Shown here in pieces: positions 49,749 to 59,729 of a stretch of DNA of 64,000 nt; the stretch's first letter is position 1, and every line of letters starts with the position of its first letter. The notes below the pieces were generated by a model that had not been told where the DNA came from, did no database searches, and saw only the letters and a list, made by a program, of their open reading frames with translations. Source of the DNA: Pseudoalteromonas sp. NC201 (lineage in GTDB: Bacteria > Pseudomonadota > Gammaproteobacteria > Enterobacterales > Alteromonadaceae); assembly GCF_002850255.1 (NCBI RefSeq), contig NZ_CP022522.1, positions 1,983,125 to 2,047,124 on the forward strand, written 5' to 3'. The position numbers were made by a program, and so were the translations under genes.

Positions 49749-50114
49749 ATGGCAATTCCAGTAACCGTTGCAGACGATTCTATGATGTCGAGAAAGGCTG
49801 TGCTTAGGGCAATACCTGAAGACTGGGATGTCGAAGTCAGTGAGGCAAAAAATGGCAAAGAAGCATTGGTGATGGTTGAGCAGGGCAAAGCAGAGGTGTT
49901 ATTTTTGGATCTAACTATGCCAGAAATGGATGGTTTTGAAGTTCTTACGCATCTACACGAACACCATGCAAAAACCGTGGTAATCGTTATTTCCGCCGAT
50001 ATTCAGCCCGAAGCGAAGAAGTTGGTAGATAAACTCGGCGCATTTCGCTTTTTGCAAAAGCCATTACAAAAAGAAGAGTTACATAACACGCTACAAGAGC
50101 TAGGTTTATTATGA
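49749..50114 (+). CDS. single-domain response regulator (CheY-like)
   Basis: A 121-residue receiver domain with acidic pocket VADDSMMSRK near residue 8-17, phosphoacceptor D54 in LFLDLTMPEMDG, Ser in VIVISAD and Lys in FLQKPL. GTG or an earlier ATG would add three residues; ATG 49749 is used. No output domain is attached, so it acts through a partner. It overlaps the CheC-like gene by four bases (ATGA), and a histidine kinase gene follows, which makes the trio a likely module. Confidence 0.9.
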   Translation: MAIPVTVADDSMMSRKAVLRAIPEDWDVEVSEAKNGKEALVMVEQGKAEVLFLDLTMPEMDGFEVLTHLHEHHAKTVVIVISADIQPEAKKLVDKLGAFRFLQKPLQKEELHNTLQELGLL

Positions 50115-50692
50115 ACATGCCACTCAGTGAAGAGCAAAGGGACGGCTTGCAAGAGCTAATGAATATATCCATGGGCCAAGCAGCGAACTCTTTAGCTCGA
50201 TTAATTGAAACGAAAATTAGTTTATCTATCCCTGAAATAACTTCGGTCAGCCCAAATCAACTCAATGAGATCTGTAATACCGCACATGTTTACAGAACGA
50301 GGCAGTCATTTTTAGGGGAAATTAAAGGTGAAGTCATTAATCTATTGTCACCGCAAGGCTTACAAGAAATAGCCGAACTTATGGACTACGATAGTCCACT
50401 GGATGACTCTGATCTTAATGAAGTCTTATTAGATTTATCTAATATCTTGGCTGGTGCATGTTTAAACGGCTTTTCTAGTCAGTTAGAGCTTAAAACCTCA
50501 TTGACTATGCCGACTATTTACAAACATCAACTATCCGACGACATTGCCGAGTGGAAAACCACATTGGTGATGAAAATTGCATTTATAATCGAGTCTATTG
50601 CTTTTGATTCGAGAGTGATTATTTGTTTGGATGAGAAATCCATTAAAACTGTGATCCAAAAACTCAATGCCATGCTTGGAATAGAGGACTGA
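50111..50692 (+). CDS. CheC-like phosphatase
   Basis: A 193-residue protein of the CheC/FliY phosphatase fold. The N-terminal D-xxx-ExxNxxxG motif is present as DGLQELMNISMG (residues 12-23 region), and a second copy NEVLLDLSNILAG is partly conserved (E, D, N and G in place). The C-terminal beta-alpha part SLTMPTIYKHQL completes the fold. CheC proteins remove phosphate from CheY-type receivers, so the target is likely the receiver encoded just upstream. Its stop is two bases before the kinase start. Confidence 0.72.
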   Translation: MNMPLSEEQRDGLQELMNISMGQAANSLARLIETKISLSIPEITSVSPNQLNEICNTAHVYRTRQSFLGEIKGEVINLLSPQGLQEIAELMDYDSPLDDSDLNEVLLDLSNILAGACLNGFSSQLELKTSLTMPTIYKHQLSDDIAEWKTTLVMKIAFIIESIAFDSRVIICLDEKSIKTVIQKLNAMLGIED

Positions 50693-50694
50693 CT

Positions 50695-51993
50695 GTGTTT
50701 AACGAATTGCAGCGTTATATTCCGGTTGGAATTTGTGTACTCGACCAATCACATACGGTGGTTTTTGCGAATGAATTTTTGAAAAACCGCCTACCGGATA
50801 ACACTCCCAAAAATATTGAGGGCATGTCTATCGATGAGGTATTTCCTGAAGCTGCAAAAATCATTAAGCGGAAATTGAAGAGTGTTTTTGCTTTAAAAGC
50901 AGCAAGTTTTAGCTACTGGGAGCATCGTCCTCATGTGTTTGAACTTAGCAGCAGCCGTCCTGTTACTGGCGATGAAACTTCAATGTATCAGAACATTCAA
51001 TATGTGCCGATTTTTGAGCATTCTGAAGAAGTGAAAAAGGTATGCGTGATCATACAAGATGTGACGGAGCTGGCGAGCTATTATCAAGAGCAAAAACGTC
51101 TAACCGAAGCATTAGAGATAGAAAAACAGGAGTTAAAAACACTCAACCTTAAGTTGGAAGCTGCACAAAACCAATTACTACAGTCTGAGAAAATGGCAGC
51201 AATTGGCCAACTAGCCGCTGGCGTGGCGCATGAAATCAACAATCCAATTGGTTTTGTGAATTCCAATATTCAAAGTTTAGAAGGCCAGGCTAGCGGACTG
51301 TTTGCGATGCTCGATTTTTATGAATCGAATTTTAGTACACTTGCCGACAGTGGTTTAGCACAGCAGGAGCAGCAGCTCCAAAGTCAGCATAGTATCGACT
51401 TTTTAAAGGAGGACGTGCCTGAATTACTGCAAGAGTGCTTAGAAGGGCTGGACCGAGTCTCTAAGATAGTTGAGAGTTTAAAATCCTTTTCTCATGTTGA
51501 TAACCAGGAGTGGCAAGAGGCAGATCTCATTAAAGGGATTGAAAGTACGCTGAAAATAGCCAACAACTCAATTAAGTACCATGCGGTTATCAACAAAACT
51601 TACTCGCTTGATGATGAAGTGTTGCTATATTGTCAGCCAATGCAGATTAATCAGGTATTTTTAAACTTAATTATCAATGCAGCGCAATCAATAGCGTCAA
51701 GCGGTACGGTAACTATCTCTATCGAAGATAAACAAAACGAGGTGGTTATTGCCATCCAAGACACTGGCAAAGGGATCCCAGCTGAGGACATCAATAAAAT
51801 TTTTAATCCATTTTTTACCACCAAACCTGTTGGTCAAGGTACTGGCCTTGGTCTGTCTCTATCATATAGCATCGTCGCCAAGCACAAGGGTCGCATTCAA
51901 GTTGACTCACAAGTCGGTGTAGGCACAACGTTTACGGTATCTTTTCCTAAGCTCAGCGAAGCAGATTTCTCCGACGAATTTACGGATAAGTAA
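50695..51993 (+). CDS. PAS sensor histidine kinase
   Basis: A 432-residue cytoplasmic kinase with no membrane segment. A PAS domain (residues 5-125: YIPVGICVLDQSHTVVFANE) leads to a coiled coil (LTEALEIEKQELKTLNLKLE) and the HisKA motif AAGVAHEINNPIGF with the phosphorylatable His near 182. The HATPase domain has the N box NLIINAAQSI near 326, G1 DTGKGIP near 356 and G2 GQGTGLGLSLS near 379. GTG 50695 is the start, two bases after the CheC-like stop. With the receiver and CheC-like gene it forms a kinase-phosphatase-receiver trio. Confidence 0.9.
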   Translation: MFNELQRYIPVGICVLDQSHTVVFANEFLKNRLPDNTPKNIEGMSIDEVFPEAAKIIKRKLKSVFALKAASFSYWEHRPHVFELSSSRPVTGDETSMYQNIQYVPIFEHSEEVKKVCVIIQDVTELASYYQEQKRLTEALEIEKQELKTLNLKLEAAQNQLLQSEKMAAIGQLAAGVAHEINNPIGFVNSNIQSLEGQASGLFAMLDFYESNFSTLADSGLAQQEQQLQSQHSIDFLKEDVPELLQECLEGLDRVSKIVESLKSFSHVDNQEWQEADLIKGIESTLKIANNSIKYHAVINKTYSLDDEVLLYCQPMQINQVFLNLIINAAQSIASSGTVTISIEDKQNEVVIAIQDTGKGIPAEDINKIFNPFFTTKPVGQGTGLGLSLSYSIVAKHKGRIQVDSQVGVGTTFTVSFPKLSEADFSDEFTDK

Positions 51994-52318
51994 TCAATCA
52001 AACCCAGTTCATAATAAAATTAGCCTTCATTAGGTTAGCGTTTCTTTGCAATTCATGTACTTCCTTATTGCTTTTGTTCTGATTATCCAGTTTTCAATCA
52101 GTTGGCTTTAGCTTTCTGCCACAGGTTTCGTTGTCAAAAAATCCATTATAAATCCGTCACCGCGGTAATACTTAATACTAAGAAATTGTTTATATCCACC
52201 TGCTTTTAAACTTATTTTTACCACAAAGAAATAGTTAAAATAAATTATTGCTCAAATTTTGACAGATAAGAAATGCGAGACTAAAGTAACATATAAGACA
52301 AATGAGACGGGGCGGAAA
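51994..52318. other. gap between histidine kinase and cheW
   Basis: 325 bases, AT-rich, with no gene seen. The last part carries a good sigma70-type promoter. The region separates the trio from the chemosensory operon, so the two may be transcribed separately. Confidence 0.6.
52259..52287 (+). promoter_or_regulatory. sigma70-type promoter for the chemosensory operon
   Basis: TTGACA (52259-52264), 17-base spacer, TAAAGT (52282-52287), 31 bases before the cheW start. It supports starting CheW at 52319 rather than at an in-frame TTG at 52259. Confidence 0.5.
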
Positions 52319-52834
52319 ATGCAAGCGATCACAGAAAACACACAGTCATTGCAATATCTCACTTTTCAGTCAAGACAGGATTGCTATGCAATTGAGATCC
52401 TGTCAATAAAGGAGATCATTGAATTGGGCTCCGTGACAAAAGTCCCCTTGATGCCTGAGTTTATTAAAGGAGTGATTAATTTAAGAGGCTCAGTTGTACC
52501 CGTTATCGATCTGTCAGCTCGGCTTTGTGGAGAAGTAATAGAAGTTGGCAGACGAACCTGCATTATCATTTGTGAATTCAGTATTTCTGACAACCTCATT
52601 GAGATGGGTGTCATTGTTGACGGCGTTAATGAAGTCATAGAAGTTGACGCAAAAGATCTAACCAACTCACCCCAGTTTGGCGCGCAAATCAGAGCTGACT
52701 TCATCGCTTCCATGGTAAGACGCGGAGATGAGCTACTTATCGCGCTAGACCTTGAAAAAGTTCTCTCAGTTGAAGAGATGGCTGAGCTGATAGAGTTAAG
52801 CGAGCGTGGTAGTCACCTTGGGGAGTCAGCATAA
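52319..52834 (+). CDS. cheW: chemotaxis coupling protein CheW
   Basis: A 171-residue adapter linking chemoreceptors to CheA. The CheW fold shows in YLTFQSRQDCYAIEILSIKE near 12-31, LMPEFIKGVINLRGSVVPVI near 44-63 and GVIVDGVNEVIEVDAKDL. GGGGCGGAAA precedes ATG 52319. Its stop overlaps the next gene by one base. It is the first gene of a nine-gene chemosensory operon ending in cheB. Confidence 0.92.
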   Translation: MQAITENTQSLQYLTFQSRQDCYAIEILSIKEIIELGSVTKVPLMPEFIKGVINLRGSVVPVIDLSARLCGEVIEVGRRTCIIICEFSISDNLIEMGVIVDGVNEVIEVDAKDLTNSPQFGAQIRADFIASMVRRGDELLIALDLEKVLSVEEMAELIELSERGSHLGESA

Positions 52835-54021
52835 TGCAGATACTTCCAATTAATGAGCTAAAGGCAATCTACAAGTACTACATTAGCGCTGCGGTGTTGC
52901 TCAGCCTAGTATTGTCTCTCACGCTATTGCTCAGTGTTCGCGTTGATATTTTGTCGCTATCTTCTGTGCTCATCACCAGTGCACTCTTAGCGGTAACGTT
53001 AAGGCAGCGTCATTTAACTGCAAAAGTAATTCTTGATTGTGAGGCATTTGCTAGTTATTCGAGTGAGATGCAAGAGCATTGCGAGGTGGAGCAGCACAAT
53101 ACAGAATCTGTTGCCGCGATTTTAGAAACCGTTATTAATCAGGTCTATAGTATTAAAACCTTGGGTAATGACTCGGTTTCTGGGCTGACCTTGCAGTTTT
53201 CAGAGCTAAGACAGGCACTAAATAACACGATCGAATCGGCACGAGGTTCTGTAGAAAATTTTGGTGATGATGAACACTGTTTTGCCAAACACAGTCAAGA
53301 AGAACTCAATGAAGTCCTGCATAGTTTGCGCGTTGCTCTCGGTTCAAAACTCGAGGTCGTCAATTCCAATCAAGCTGTAAGTCATGCTGCCAAAGAACTA
53401 ACTGAGCAAACAAAATCTATTCAAAAAATCTCAAAAGAGATCACGTTATTGTCACTTAACGCATCAATTGAAGCTGCAAGAGCAGGGGAGGCCGGTCGGG
53501 GGTTTGCCGTGGTAGCGGAAAGGGTGCGTGAGCTTTCGGATATTACCTCAGAAGCTGCAGAGCTTATTATTGAAAAGATGAATGGCTTAACCAATGCCGT
53601 TGCTGACAATACTCAAAAGCTCACCGAATCACAGGCACAAGACGTTACGCTAATGGATGATGCTGAATTACATATCCGAAAAGTGCTCAATGAGATGGCG
53701 TCGGTCGCTAATGAGCTGACGCAATCGGTACATGGATTAGATGATACCGCAAGCAAGATAAAAGCGAACGTCGACGACGCGATAACCGATTTTCAATTTC
53801 AAGATAGAGTGAGCCAAAAGCTAGAACACATTTGCAAAGGGCTTACTTCATTAGTCTCACTATACAGGACAGAAGGTGAGCTAGGCGAGGAAGGGTTGGC
53901 TACATTACAGCAAGAAATGTTCAACTCTTACACCATGAAAGAAGAAAGGGAATGTCATGTTTCAACCACTGAAAATACGTCTCAACACGACCATGTTGAA
54001 GACGAAGTAACATTTTTCTAG
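52834..54021 (+). CDS. short membrane chemoreceptor without periplasmic sensor
   Basis: A 395-residue methyl-accepting protein. Two hydrophobic helices at about 14-33 and 38-56 are separated by a few residues only, so there is no periplasmic ligand domain and no clear HAMP. The signalling hairpin is present ([20 protein letters not shown], then GFAVVAERVRELS near 212-240). The C-terminus EDEVTFF is not a clear CheR tether. The signal source must be inside the membrane or a partner protein. It is coupled to cheW (TAATG). Confidence 0.85.
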   Translation: MQILPINELKAIYKYYISAAVLLSLVLSLTLLLSVRVDILSLSSVLITSALLAVTLRQRHLTAKVILDCEAFASYSSEMQEHCEVEQHNTESVAAILETVINQVYSIKTLGNDSVSGLTLQFSELRQALNNTIESARGSVENFGDDEHCFAKHSQEELNEVLHSLRVALGSKLEVVNSNQAVSHAAKELTEQTKSIQKISKEITLLSLNASIEAARAGEAGRGFAVVAERVRELSDITSEAAELIIEKMNGLTNAVADNTQKLTESQAQDVTLMDDAELHIRKVLNEMASVANELTQSVHGLDDTASKIKANVDDAITDFQFQDRVSQKLEHICKGLTSLVSLYRTEGELGEEGLATLQQEMFNSYTMKEERECHVSTTENTSQHDHVEDEVTFF

Positions 54022-54029
54022 GAGGTCTT

Positions 54030-54395
54030 ATGACTAAGAAAATTATGATAGTAGATGATTCGGCTTCAATTCGTCAGGTGGCAAAAATGACACTACTCGC
54101 TGAAGGTTATGAAGTCATTGATGCCTGTGATGGTCTTGACGCAATCAACAAGTTAGATGAAGGCAAAATCAACCTGATCATTAGTGACTTGAATATGCCA
54201 AACATGGACGGGCTGAGCTTGTTGAAGAAAGTGAAAGAAATGGGTCAATATCGCTTTACGCCTTTTTTGATGCTAACCACAGAATCGGGCTCTGATTTCG
54301 TGAGTCAAGGTAAGCAAGCGGGAGCAAAGGCTTGGATGATAAAGCCGTTTAAACCCGAAAAGCTGATTAATACCGTTTCACGTATTTTGGCTTAG
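54030..54395 (+). CDS. cheY: chemotaxis response regulator CheY
   Basis: A 121-residue receiver with acid pair IMIVDDSASIRQ near 6-17, phosphoacceptor D53 in LIISDLNMPNMDG, Thr in FLMLTTESG and Lys in WMIKPF. GGAGGTC precedes the ATG. In this operon it is the likely target of CheA; the output is unknown because there is no flagellar or pilus gene nearby. Confidence 0.92.
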   Translation: MTKKIMIVDDSASIRQVAKMTLLAEGYEVIDACDGLDAINKLDEGKINLIISDLNMPNMDGLSLLKKVKEMGQYRFTPFLMLTTESGSDFVSQGKQAGAKAWMIKPFKPEKLINTVSRILA

Positions 54396-54405
54396 GAGCA
54401 TAAAT

Positions 54406-54690
54406 ATGAGCAACTTAACCATTGTGCTGCCAGAAGTATTGACCATTTATGAAGTGAGCAAAGTGGCAGCAAAATGGCAGCTCATGTTAAGCGATGACAC
54501 GACGGCGATAGCGATTGACCTTAGCGAGCTGCTGGAGGTGGACGCTGCAGGCTTTCAATTAGTTGTTGCACTCGCACAGTGTTGTACGGAAAAGCCATTA
54601 TCTGTGATAGGGGTTGATGAGCATCACTCACCTTGTGCCTTATGGCTACTCAATACCTTAGTTGCATCAAACTGTGCGCAAAGGAGGTAA
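54406..54690 (+). CDS. STAS domain protein
   Basis: A 94-residue STAS domain, the fold of anti-sigma factor antagonists such as SpoIIAA. It has IAIDLSELLEVDAAGFQLVV near residues 34-53. The position normally phosphorylated (Ser/Thr before the Gly in D-S/T-S/A-G) is Ala (DAAG), so phosphorylation-based control looks absent. STAS genes are frequent in alternative chemosensory operons, where they may act on CheA or a phosphatase. Its last codons contain the AGGAGG Shine-Dalgarno of cheA. Confidence 0.8.
   Translation: MSNLTIVLPEVLTIYEVSKVAAKWQLMLSDDTTAIAIDLSELLEVDAAGFQLVVALAQCCTEKPLSVIGVDEHHSPCALWLLNTLVASNCAQRR
54682..54687 (+). promoter_or_regulatory. Shine-Dalgarno AGGAGG embedded in STAS gene end
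   Basis: AGGAGG overlaps the last codons of the STAS gene, four bases before ATG 54692 of cheA, and decides the cheA start instead of the earlier in-frame ATG 54662. Confidence 0.6.
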
Positions 54691-54691
54691 G

Positions 54692-56668
54692 ATGGTTGAT
54701 TTATCCGAAATTCAAGCGGTCTTTATTGAAGAAGCCAAGGAGTTGGTACTTCAATTTGAAGAAAGTCTCTTGGCAATGGAGTCTATACTGCCAAATAGTG
54801 ACGACGAGATCATTAACGAGGCGTTTCGTGCTGCACATACCATAAAGGGCTCTGCCGGTGTTGTTGGCTATGACCATATTGTCGATTTTACGCATTTTGT
54901 TGAAGCCACTATGGAGCTTCTTCGTAATCACGCGCTAAATCCCTGCGAAAAACTGATTTCGACTTTGCTCGAATGTAATGACCATATAAATGCGTTAATT
55001 AAGTGCTTAGAGTCAAACGAAGATTTTCCTCAGGCGTTGACCGATGCTGAAGCTGGGCTGCTAGAAAGTTTAAAGTCATATAGTGGTTTGCAAGACAAAG
55101 CCTCAAGCGAGCAAACCGTTGTAGAAAATCAAGAAGCAACGCAGAGCTTTCGAGTCTCAGCGCAGTTTTATAAGGCCTGCATGGTGGATGGTTTTGATCC
55201 GCTCTCGATTATTCGCTACATCGAAAGTAAAGGTAGTACGGTAGAAGTAGATTGGTTGATTGATGAGGTACCTGCGCTTAACGCGGTCACAGCAGATGAA
55301 CTAGAATTATGCCATTTTAGAATGCAGCTAGAGATACATCACTCTACGCGAGAAGATATTGATGAAGCATTTGAGTTTATTGCTGCAGAATCCAATATTG
55401 AGATAGCCCCAATTGAAGATGATAAGCCAACGCCAACACTTGTCAAAACTGATAAACAGCCCACCAAAAATAACAAAGTCAAACCAAAGAATCCCGAGCG
55501 GATGATGAAAATACCGGCGCAGAAGCTAGATGAATTAGTCAATGAACTTGGCGAGCTGGTTATCGTGTCTGCGGCACTCGAAGATCACACCAAAACAATA
55601 CGCGACTCGGCCCTTACCGAAATTGTTGAGCATATTCAACAACTCGTTAGTGATGTGCAAAGCAGTACACTACAACTCAGAATGGTACAGATAGGCGAAA
55701 CGTTTAATCGTTTTAGCCGTGTGGTGCGCGACACCTCAAAGGAGTTAGAAAAACAGGTTTCTTTAGAAATTATGGGGGCTGAAACCGAACTTGATAAATC
55801 AATGGTTGAAAAGATAGTCGACCCTCTTACGCATTTAGTTCGCAATGCCATTGATCATGGTATGGAGTCACCAGCACAACGAGCGGACAGTGGAAAGCCT
55901 GAATACGGTACCTTATCACTCAAAGCCTTTCATGATTCAGGCAGTATTGTAATAGAGATCAGTGACGATGGACGCGGGCTAGACAAAGAAAAAATTAAAG
56001 AAAAAGCAATTCAGCGTAATCTGATCTCACCTGATACTGAGCTTACCGACAAAGAAATTGCCAACTTAATCTTCGAGCCAGGCTTTTCCACAGCCGAAAA
56101 AATATCAAATATCTCGGGACGCGGCGTTGGCATGGATGTGGTGAGAAAAAACATTGAAGCGGTACGTGGAACGGTGAGTGTTGAATCTGTCGAGCACCAA
56201 GGTACGTGTTTCCAACTCAGGTTGCCGTTAACCATGGCCATTATCGATGGTTTTATGGTGAGTGTTGCGGATGCTAAGTTCGTCATTCCACTCGATATGG
56301 TTACAGAGTGTATTGAACTTCCGCTTGGCAATGGGGCAACTCGTCAAACCGATTACATTAATCTTCGCGGTACGGTGCTGCCATTTATTCATTTGAGTCG
56401 TATTTTCGACTTACCAACGAACCCTAAGATCAGACCAAGTATTGTCGTTGTGAAGTACGGTCAGTTGCGAGCAGGCATCGTCGTCGATCAGCTGTTAGGT
56501 GAGTTTCAAACGGTCATCAAACCACTCGGTGCGTTATTTGAAAAGATGTCGGGGATCAGTGGCTCAAGTATTTTAGGGTCAGGAGACATTGCGCTCATTC
56601 TTGATGTACCAAAGCTTATTCATGATTTTGCTCATGAACCTGAATCTAGAAAATTAGCTAACTCTTAA
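54692..56668 (+). CDS. cheA: chemotaxis histidine kinase CheA
   Basis: A 658-residue kinase. HPt domain 1-105 holds the phosphorylated H49 ([10 protein letters not shown]). Residues about 145-250 ([20 protein letters not shown]) form an unusual middle region where P2 would bind CheY. The dimerisation helices begin near 277 ([20 protein letters not shown]), the kinase domain has N box [19 protein letters not shown] near 380, G1 DDGRGLD near 432 and GRGVGMDVV near 481, and the CheW-like P5 fills about 515-645. It serves as central kinase of the operon, upstream of CheY and CheB. Confidence 0.94.
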   Translation: MVDLSEIQAVFIEEAKELVLQFEESLLAMESILPNSDDEIINEAFRAAHTIKGSAGVVGYDHIVDFTHFVEATMELLRNHALNPCEKLISTLLECNDHINALIKCLESNEDFPQALTDAEAGLLESLKSYSGLQDKASSEQTVVENQEATQSFRVSAQFYKACMVDGFDPLSIIRYIESKGSTVEVDWLIDEVPALNAVTADELELCHFRMQLEIHHSTREDIDEAFEFIAAESNIEIAPIEDDKPTPTLVKTDKQPTKNNKVKPKNPERMMKIPAQKLDELVNELGELVIVSAALEDHTKTIRDSALTEIVEHIQQLVSDVQSSTLQLRMVQIGETFNRFSRVVRDTSKELEKQVSLEIMGAETELDKSMVEKIVDPLTHLVRNAIDHGMESPAQRADSGKPEYGTLSLKAFHDSGSIVIEISDDGRGLDKEKIKEKAIQRNLISPDTELTDKEIANLIFEPGFSTAEKISNISGRGVGMDVVRKNIEAVRGTVSVESVEHQGTCFQLRLPLTMAIIDGFMVSVADAKFVIPLDMVTECIELPLGNGATRQTDYINLRGTVLPFIHLSRIFDLPTNPKIRPSIVVVKYGQLRAGIVVDQLLGEFQTVIKPLGALFEKMSGISGSSILGSGDIALILDVPKLIHDFAHEPESRKLANS

Positions 56669-56682
56669 TAAGGGGATACATA

Positions 56683-58917
56683 ATGGGAATTTTACCAGCA
56701 ATCTTTGACAAACAAGTTACTCAACTGTCGAAGGCAGTCGTAAACGCGATTGAACACTCAGATCTTACCCAAGTAAACCCCGCTTTATATGAAGGGGAAG
56801 CCAAAACACTCGCGACCAATATATTAAGTTTGCTTAAAAGTAATGCAGAATTAACGGCTATCGAGACCACAGGCACATTTGCTGCTCTCCTAGATGGTGC
56901 TGGTCGGATTGTTCATCAAAGCAATCAATTTACCCGGCTTATTGCAAATAACGCACAAAGTGATGGTGGATATATTACTGATATGCTGTCGTTGCACAAT
57001 AACTTTTCCGAGCTGATAGACAAAGCCACCACTGTTAATATACCTAGTGGATCTTATCAATTAGAAATCATGAAATTAGCAGAGCCCATTTCTAACTGTA
57101 GTTTCGTGGCTAAATTAATCAGCCAATCGAGTTTGAGCGCTGGAAGTAATAGCGATTTTTATAAGCAAGCCATGGATTACAGTACCGCTTGTATTATGCT
57201 GGCTGATGAAAATTACGATATTGTTTATATAAATCGTGCCATGCGAGACATGTTACTCAGGTTAGAAACTGCGATCCAAAGCACGTTACCTACCTTTTGC
57301 GTCGACAAACTGGTGGGAGGAAGTATTGACCAGTTCCACCGTAATCCAAGCCACCAGCGCACTATGTTAGCGAGTTTAACCTCTACGCACGTTGCAAAGC
57401 TCGGGTTTGGCGAGCACAGCTTGGAGCTCATGATCACCCCCGTATTTGATGAAAGCAATAAGCGTATTTCTACTACGGTTGAGTGGAAAGACGTAACTGA
57501 TGAAAAGCGCAAAGAGCGCTTGTTAGAAGAAGAGTTTGGTGTTGCCTTCCAAGCGGTAGCTTGCGGGGAATTTGACAGACGCATTGAAGCCAATGAGTTA
57601 GAGGGATCGATAGGCAGAATTGCTGAGGCATATAATAAGTCGATGGAAGTGCTGGAATCGGTACTTGAGGACAATTTTGCCGTGCTCAACGCAGTGAGTG
57701 AAGGTAACTTATCATTAAAGCCCAAAGTACAAGCACAAGGGCTTTTAGGTGAGCTGGCGCAACGTACAGCCAATCTCACCGATGTGTTAGATACCTTAGC
57801 GACCGATATCGTCGAGTTGGTTTCACAAGCGGTCAAAGGAAACATCCAAAATCGCGCAGACACCTCAAACTATGCCGGCGCATTTAAAACCATGACTGAT
57901 GGTCTTAACGAGGTATTGGAAGCGACCGAAAAGCCAATTCAAGAAATTGCTAACGTCATGGAGGGGTTAAAAGAAGGTCGCCTTGATGTTGAGATTGCAG
58001 GAAGCTATTCAGGTGTCTATGACGAGTTGAAGCAAAGCGTCAATAGTACAATCTCCAGTTTAAGTCGCATTATTTGTGATGTTCGTTCTAACTCAGAGTC
58101 GTTAGCGCAGGCATCTACCGAAGTCTCTTCTACAGCACAGTCATTGGCACAGAGTGCAAGCGAACAAGCCTCGTCAGTTGAAGAGACATCAGCCTCTGTA
58201 GAACAAATGACGGCATCCATTGCCCAAAATGCAGAAAACTCCAAAATCACTGACGGTATGGCATCAAAAGCGGCAGGTGAAGCACAAGAGGGCGGTAGCG
58301 CCGTGGAAGAGACCGTATCGGCCATGAAACAAATTGCGTCTAAGATAGGTATTGTCGATGACATTGCTTATCAAACGAATCTGTTGGCACTCAACGCTGC
58401 CATAGAAGCGGCTCGAGCTGGAGAGCATGGTAAAGGGTTTGCTGTGGTGGCTGCAGAAGTCAGAAAGCTTGCTGAGCGTTCTCAATTTGCAGCGCAGGAA
58501 ATATCTCAGTTAGCATCTGGCTCAGTGAGCAAAGCCGAGCGGGCAGGCAGTCTACTTGCTGAAATCGTACCTGCAATTGGTAAAACCTCTGATTTAGTAC
58601 AAGAGATCTCCGCAGCGTCAGACGAACAAGCGGCAGGTGTTGGCCAAATCAACGACTCGATGAATCAAATCACCCAGCTAACGCAGCAAAATGCGTCATC
58701 GTCAGAAGAGCTTGCAGCCACCGCGGAAGAAATGTCCAGTCAAGCAGAGACGCTTACCCAGCTCGTTGCCTATTTTAAAATCGGAGATATTGAAAGCCAA
58801 AGCAAAATGCGCGTGTTAGAAGGAGGCAAGCCGCAAACAGAAGCACAACCCGTCGCCGAGCGAAAAGAAGTTAGTGCTGGGCAAGCTCGCTCAAAAGAGC
58901 ACTTTGAACAGTTCTAA
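56683..58917 (+). CDS. soluble PAS chemoreceptor with CheR-tether-like C-terminus
   Basis: A 744-residue cytoplasmic receptor with no membrane segment. The N-terminal half has at least one PAS domain ([20 protein letters not shown] near 168) and then HAMP-like segments ([36 protein letters not shown]). The signalling hairpin is complete ([40 protein letters not shown]). A flexible linker ends in HFEQF, which fits the x-[HFYW]-x2-[HFYW] pentapeptide used to tether CheR. cheR is the next gene, 11 bases away. A cytoplasmic signal such as redox, oxygen or a metabolite is likely. Confidence 0.9.
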   Translation: MGILPAIFDKQVTQLSKAVVNAIEHSDLTQVNPALYEGEAKTLATNILSLLKSNAELTAIETTGTFAALLDGAGRIVHQSNQFTRLIANNAQSDGGYITDMLSLHNNFSELIDKATTVNIPSGSYQLEIMKLAEPISNCSFVAKLISQSSLSAGSNSDFYKQAMDYSTACIMLADENYDIVYINRAMRDMLLRLETAIQSTLPTFCVDKLVGGSIDQFHRNPSHQRTMLASLTSTHVAKLGFGEHSLELMITPVFDESNKRISTTVEWKDVTDEKRKERLLEEEFGVAFQAVACGEFDRRIEANELEGSIGRIAEAYNKSMEVLESVLEDNFAVLNAVSEGNLSLKPKVQAQGLLGELAQRTANLTDVLDTLATDIVELVSQAVKGNIQNRADTSNYAGAFKTMTDGLNEVLEATEKPIQEIANVMEGLKEGRLDVEIAGSYSGVYDELKQSVNSTISSLSRIICDVRSNSESLAQASTEVSSTAQSLAQSASEQASSVEETSASVEQMTASIAQNAENSKITDGMASKAAGEAQEGGSAVEETVSAMKQIASKIGIVDDIAYQTNLLALNAAIEAARAGEHGKGFAVVAAEVRKLAERSQFAAQEISQLASGSVSKAERAGSLLAEIVPAIGKTSDLVQEISAASDEQAAGVGQINDSMNQITQLTQQNASSSEELAATAEEMSSQAETLTQLVAYFKIGDIESQSKMRVLEGGKPQTEAQPVAERKEVSAGQARSKEHFEQF

Positions 58918-58928
58918 GGAGGTGCCAC

Positions 58929-59729
58929 ATGATTGGGGACTTTATTAGCGATCAAGAATTTACCTGTATTGCTGACTTCTTCAAAGCCGAATCAGGAATA
59001 CATCTTAGGGATCATAAAAAGAACTTAGTCTGTGGACGACTAAATCAAAGACTGAGGATTTTAGGATTAAGTAGCTATGGTGAGTACATTGAGTATCTAA
59101 AAATACCCAATAACAAAGGTGAGCGAAATATGTGCATCGACTTGCTGACTACCAATGAAACCTATTTCTTCAGAGAGCGTAAACACTTTGAAAAGCTCGC
59201 AGAGCTGTTTACCACTTACTACCAAAAGTCTGCACCAGATATTTGGTGTGCGGCTTGCTCCTCTGGCGAAGAGGCATACACCTTGGCCATGTGCACGCAG
59301 GAGCATTATGGTAACGGGAATTGGGTGGTGCGTGCCAGCGATATTTCTGAGCGGATGCTGGATTTAGCGAAAAAGGCAATTTACCCCTTACATCGTGCTA
59401 AAAACATTCCTGACGAATACCTAAGGAAATACTGTCTAAATGGCGTCGGAGAGAAGACCGGCTATATCATGGTGAATGATGAGCTCTATCATAAAGTTAA
59501 TTTTTTCAAAAATAATCTACTTGTGCCTTATATCGGTGGTAAAGCTGACATAATATTTCTCCGTAATGCACTGATCTATTTTGAAAAAGATGAAAAGGTA
59601 AAAATCCTAGAAAATATTTATAGGGCGATGCCGAAGCAAGGTTTTTTGTTTTTAGGACACTCCGAGAGCTTAAATGGCGTGTATGACAAATTTGAATCAA
59701 TCGCCCCTGCGGTGTATGCAAAATGTTGA
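58929..59729 (+). CDS. cheR: chemoreceptor methyltransferase CheR
   Basis: A 266-residue SAM-dependent methyltransferase that methylates receptor glutamates. SAM-binding CSSGEEAYTLAMC near residue 108-120 and the catalytic-domain segments TNETYFFRERKHFEKL near 75 and IIFLRNALIYFEKDEKVKIL near 205 are present; GHSESLNGVYDKFESIAPAVY is typical of the C-terminus. TAAGGAGGTG, which includes the stop of the receptor gene, is a strong Shine-Dalgarno. It pairs with the receptor whose C-terminal pentapeptide may tether it. Confidence 0.94.
   Translation: MIGDFISDQEFTCIADFFKAESGIHLRDHKKNLVCGRLNQRLRILGLSSYGEYIEYLKIPNNKGERNMCIDLLTTNETYFFRERKHFEKLAELFTTYYQKSAPDIWCAACSSGEEAYTLAMCTQEHYGNGNWVVRASDISERMLDLAKKAIYPLHRAKNIPDEYLRKYCLNGVGEKTGYIMVNDELYHKVNFFKNNLLVPYIGGKADIIFLRNALIYFEKDEKVKILENIYRAMPKQGFLFLGHSESLNGVYDKFESIAPAVYAKC

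Noticed and set aside
52259..52318. Longer CheW starting at TTG 52259
   Set aside because: The TTG coincides with a TTGACA -35 box; ATG 52319 has better spacing to a Shine-Dalgarno.
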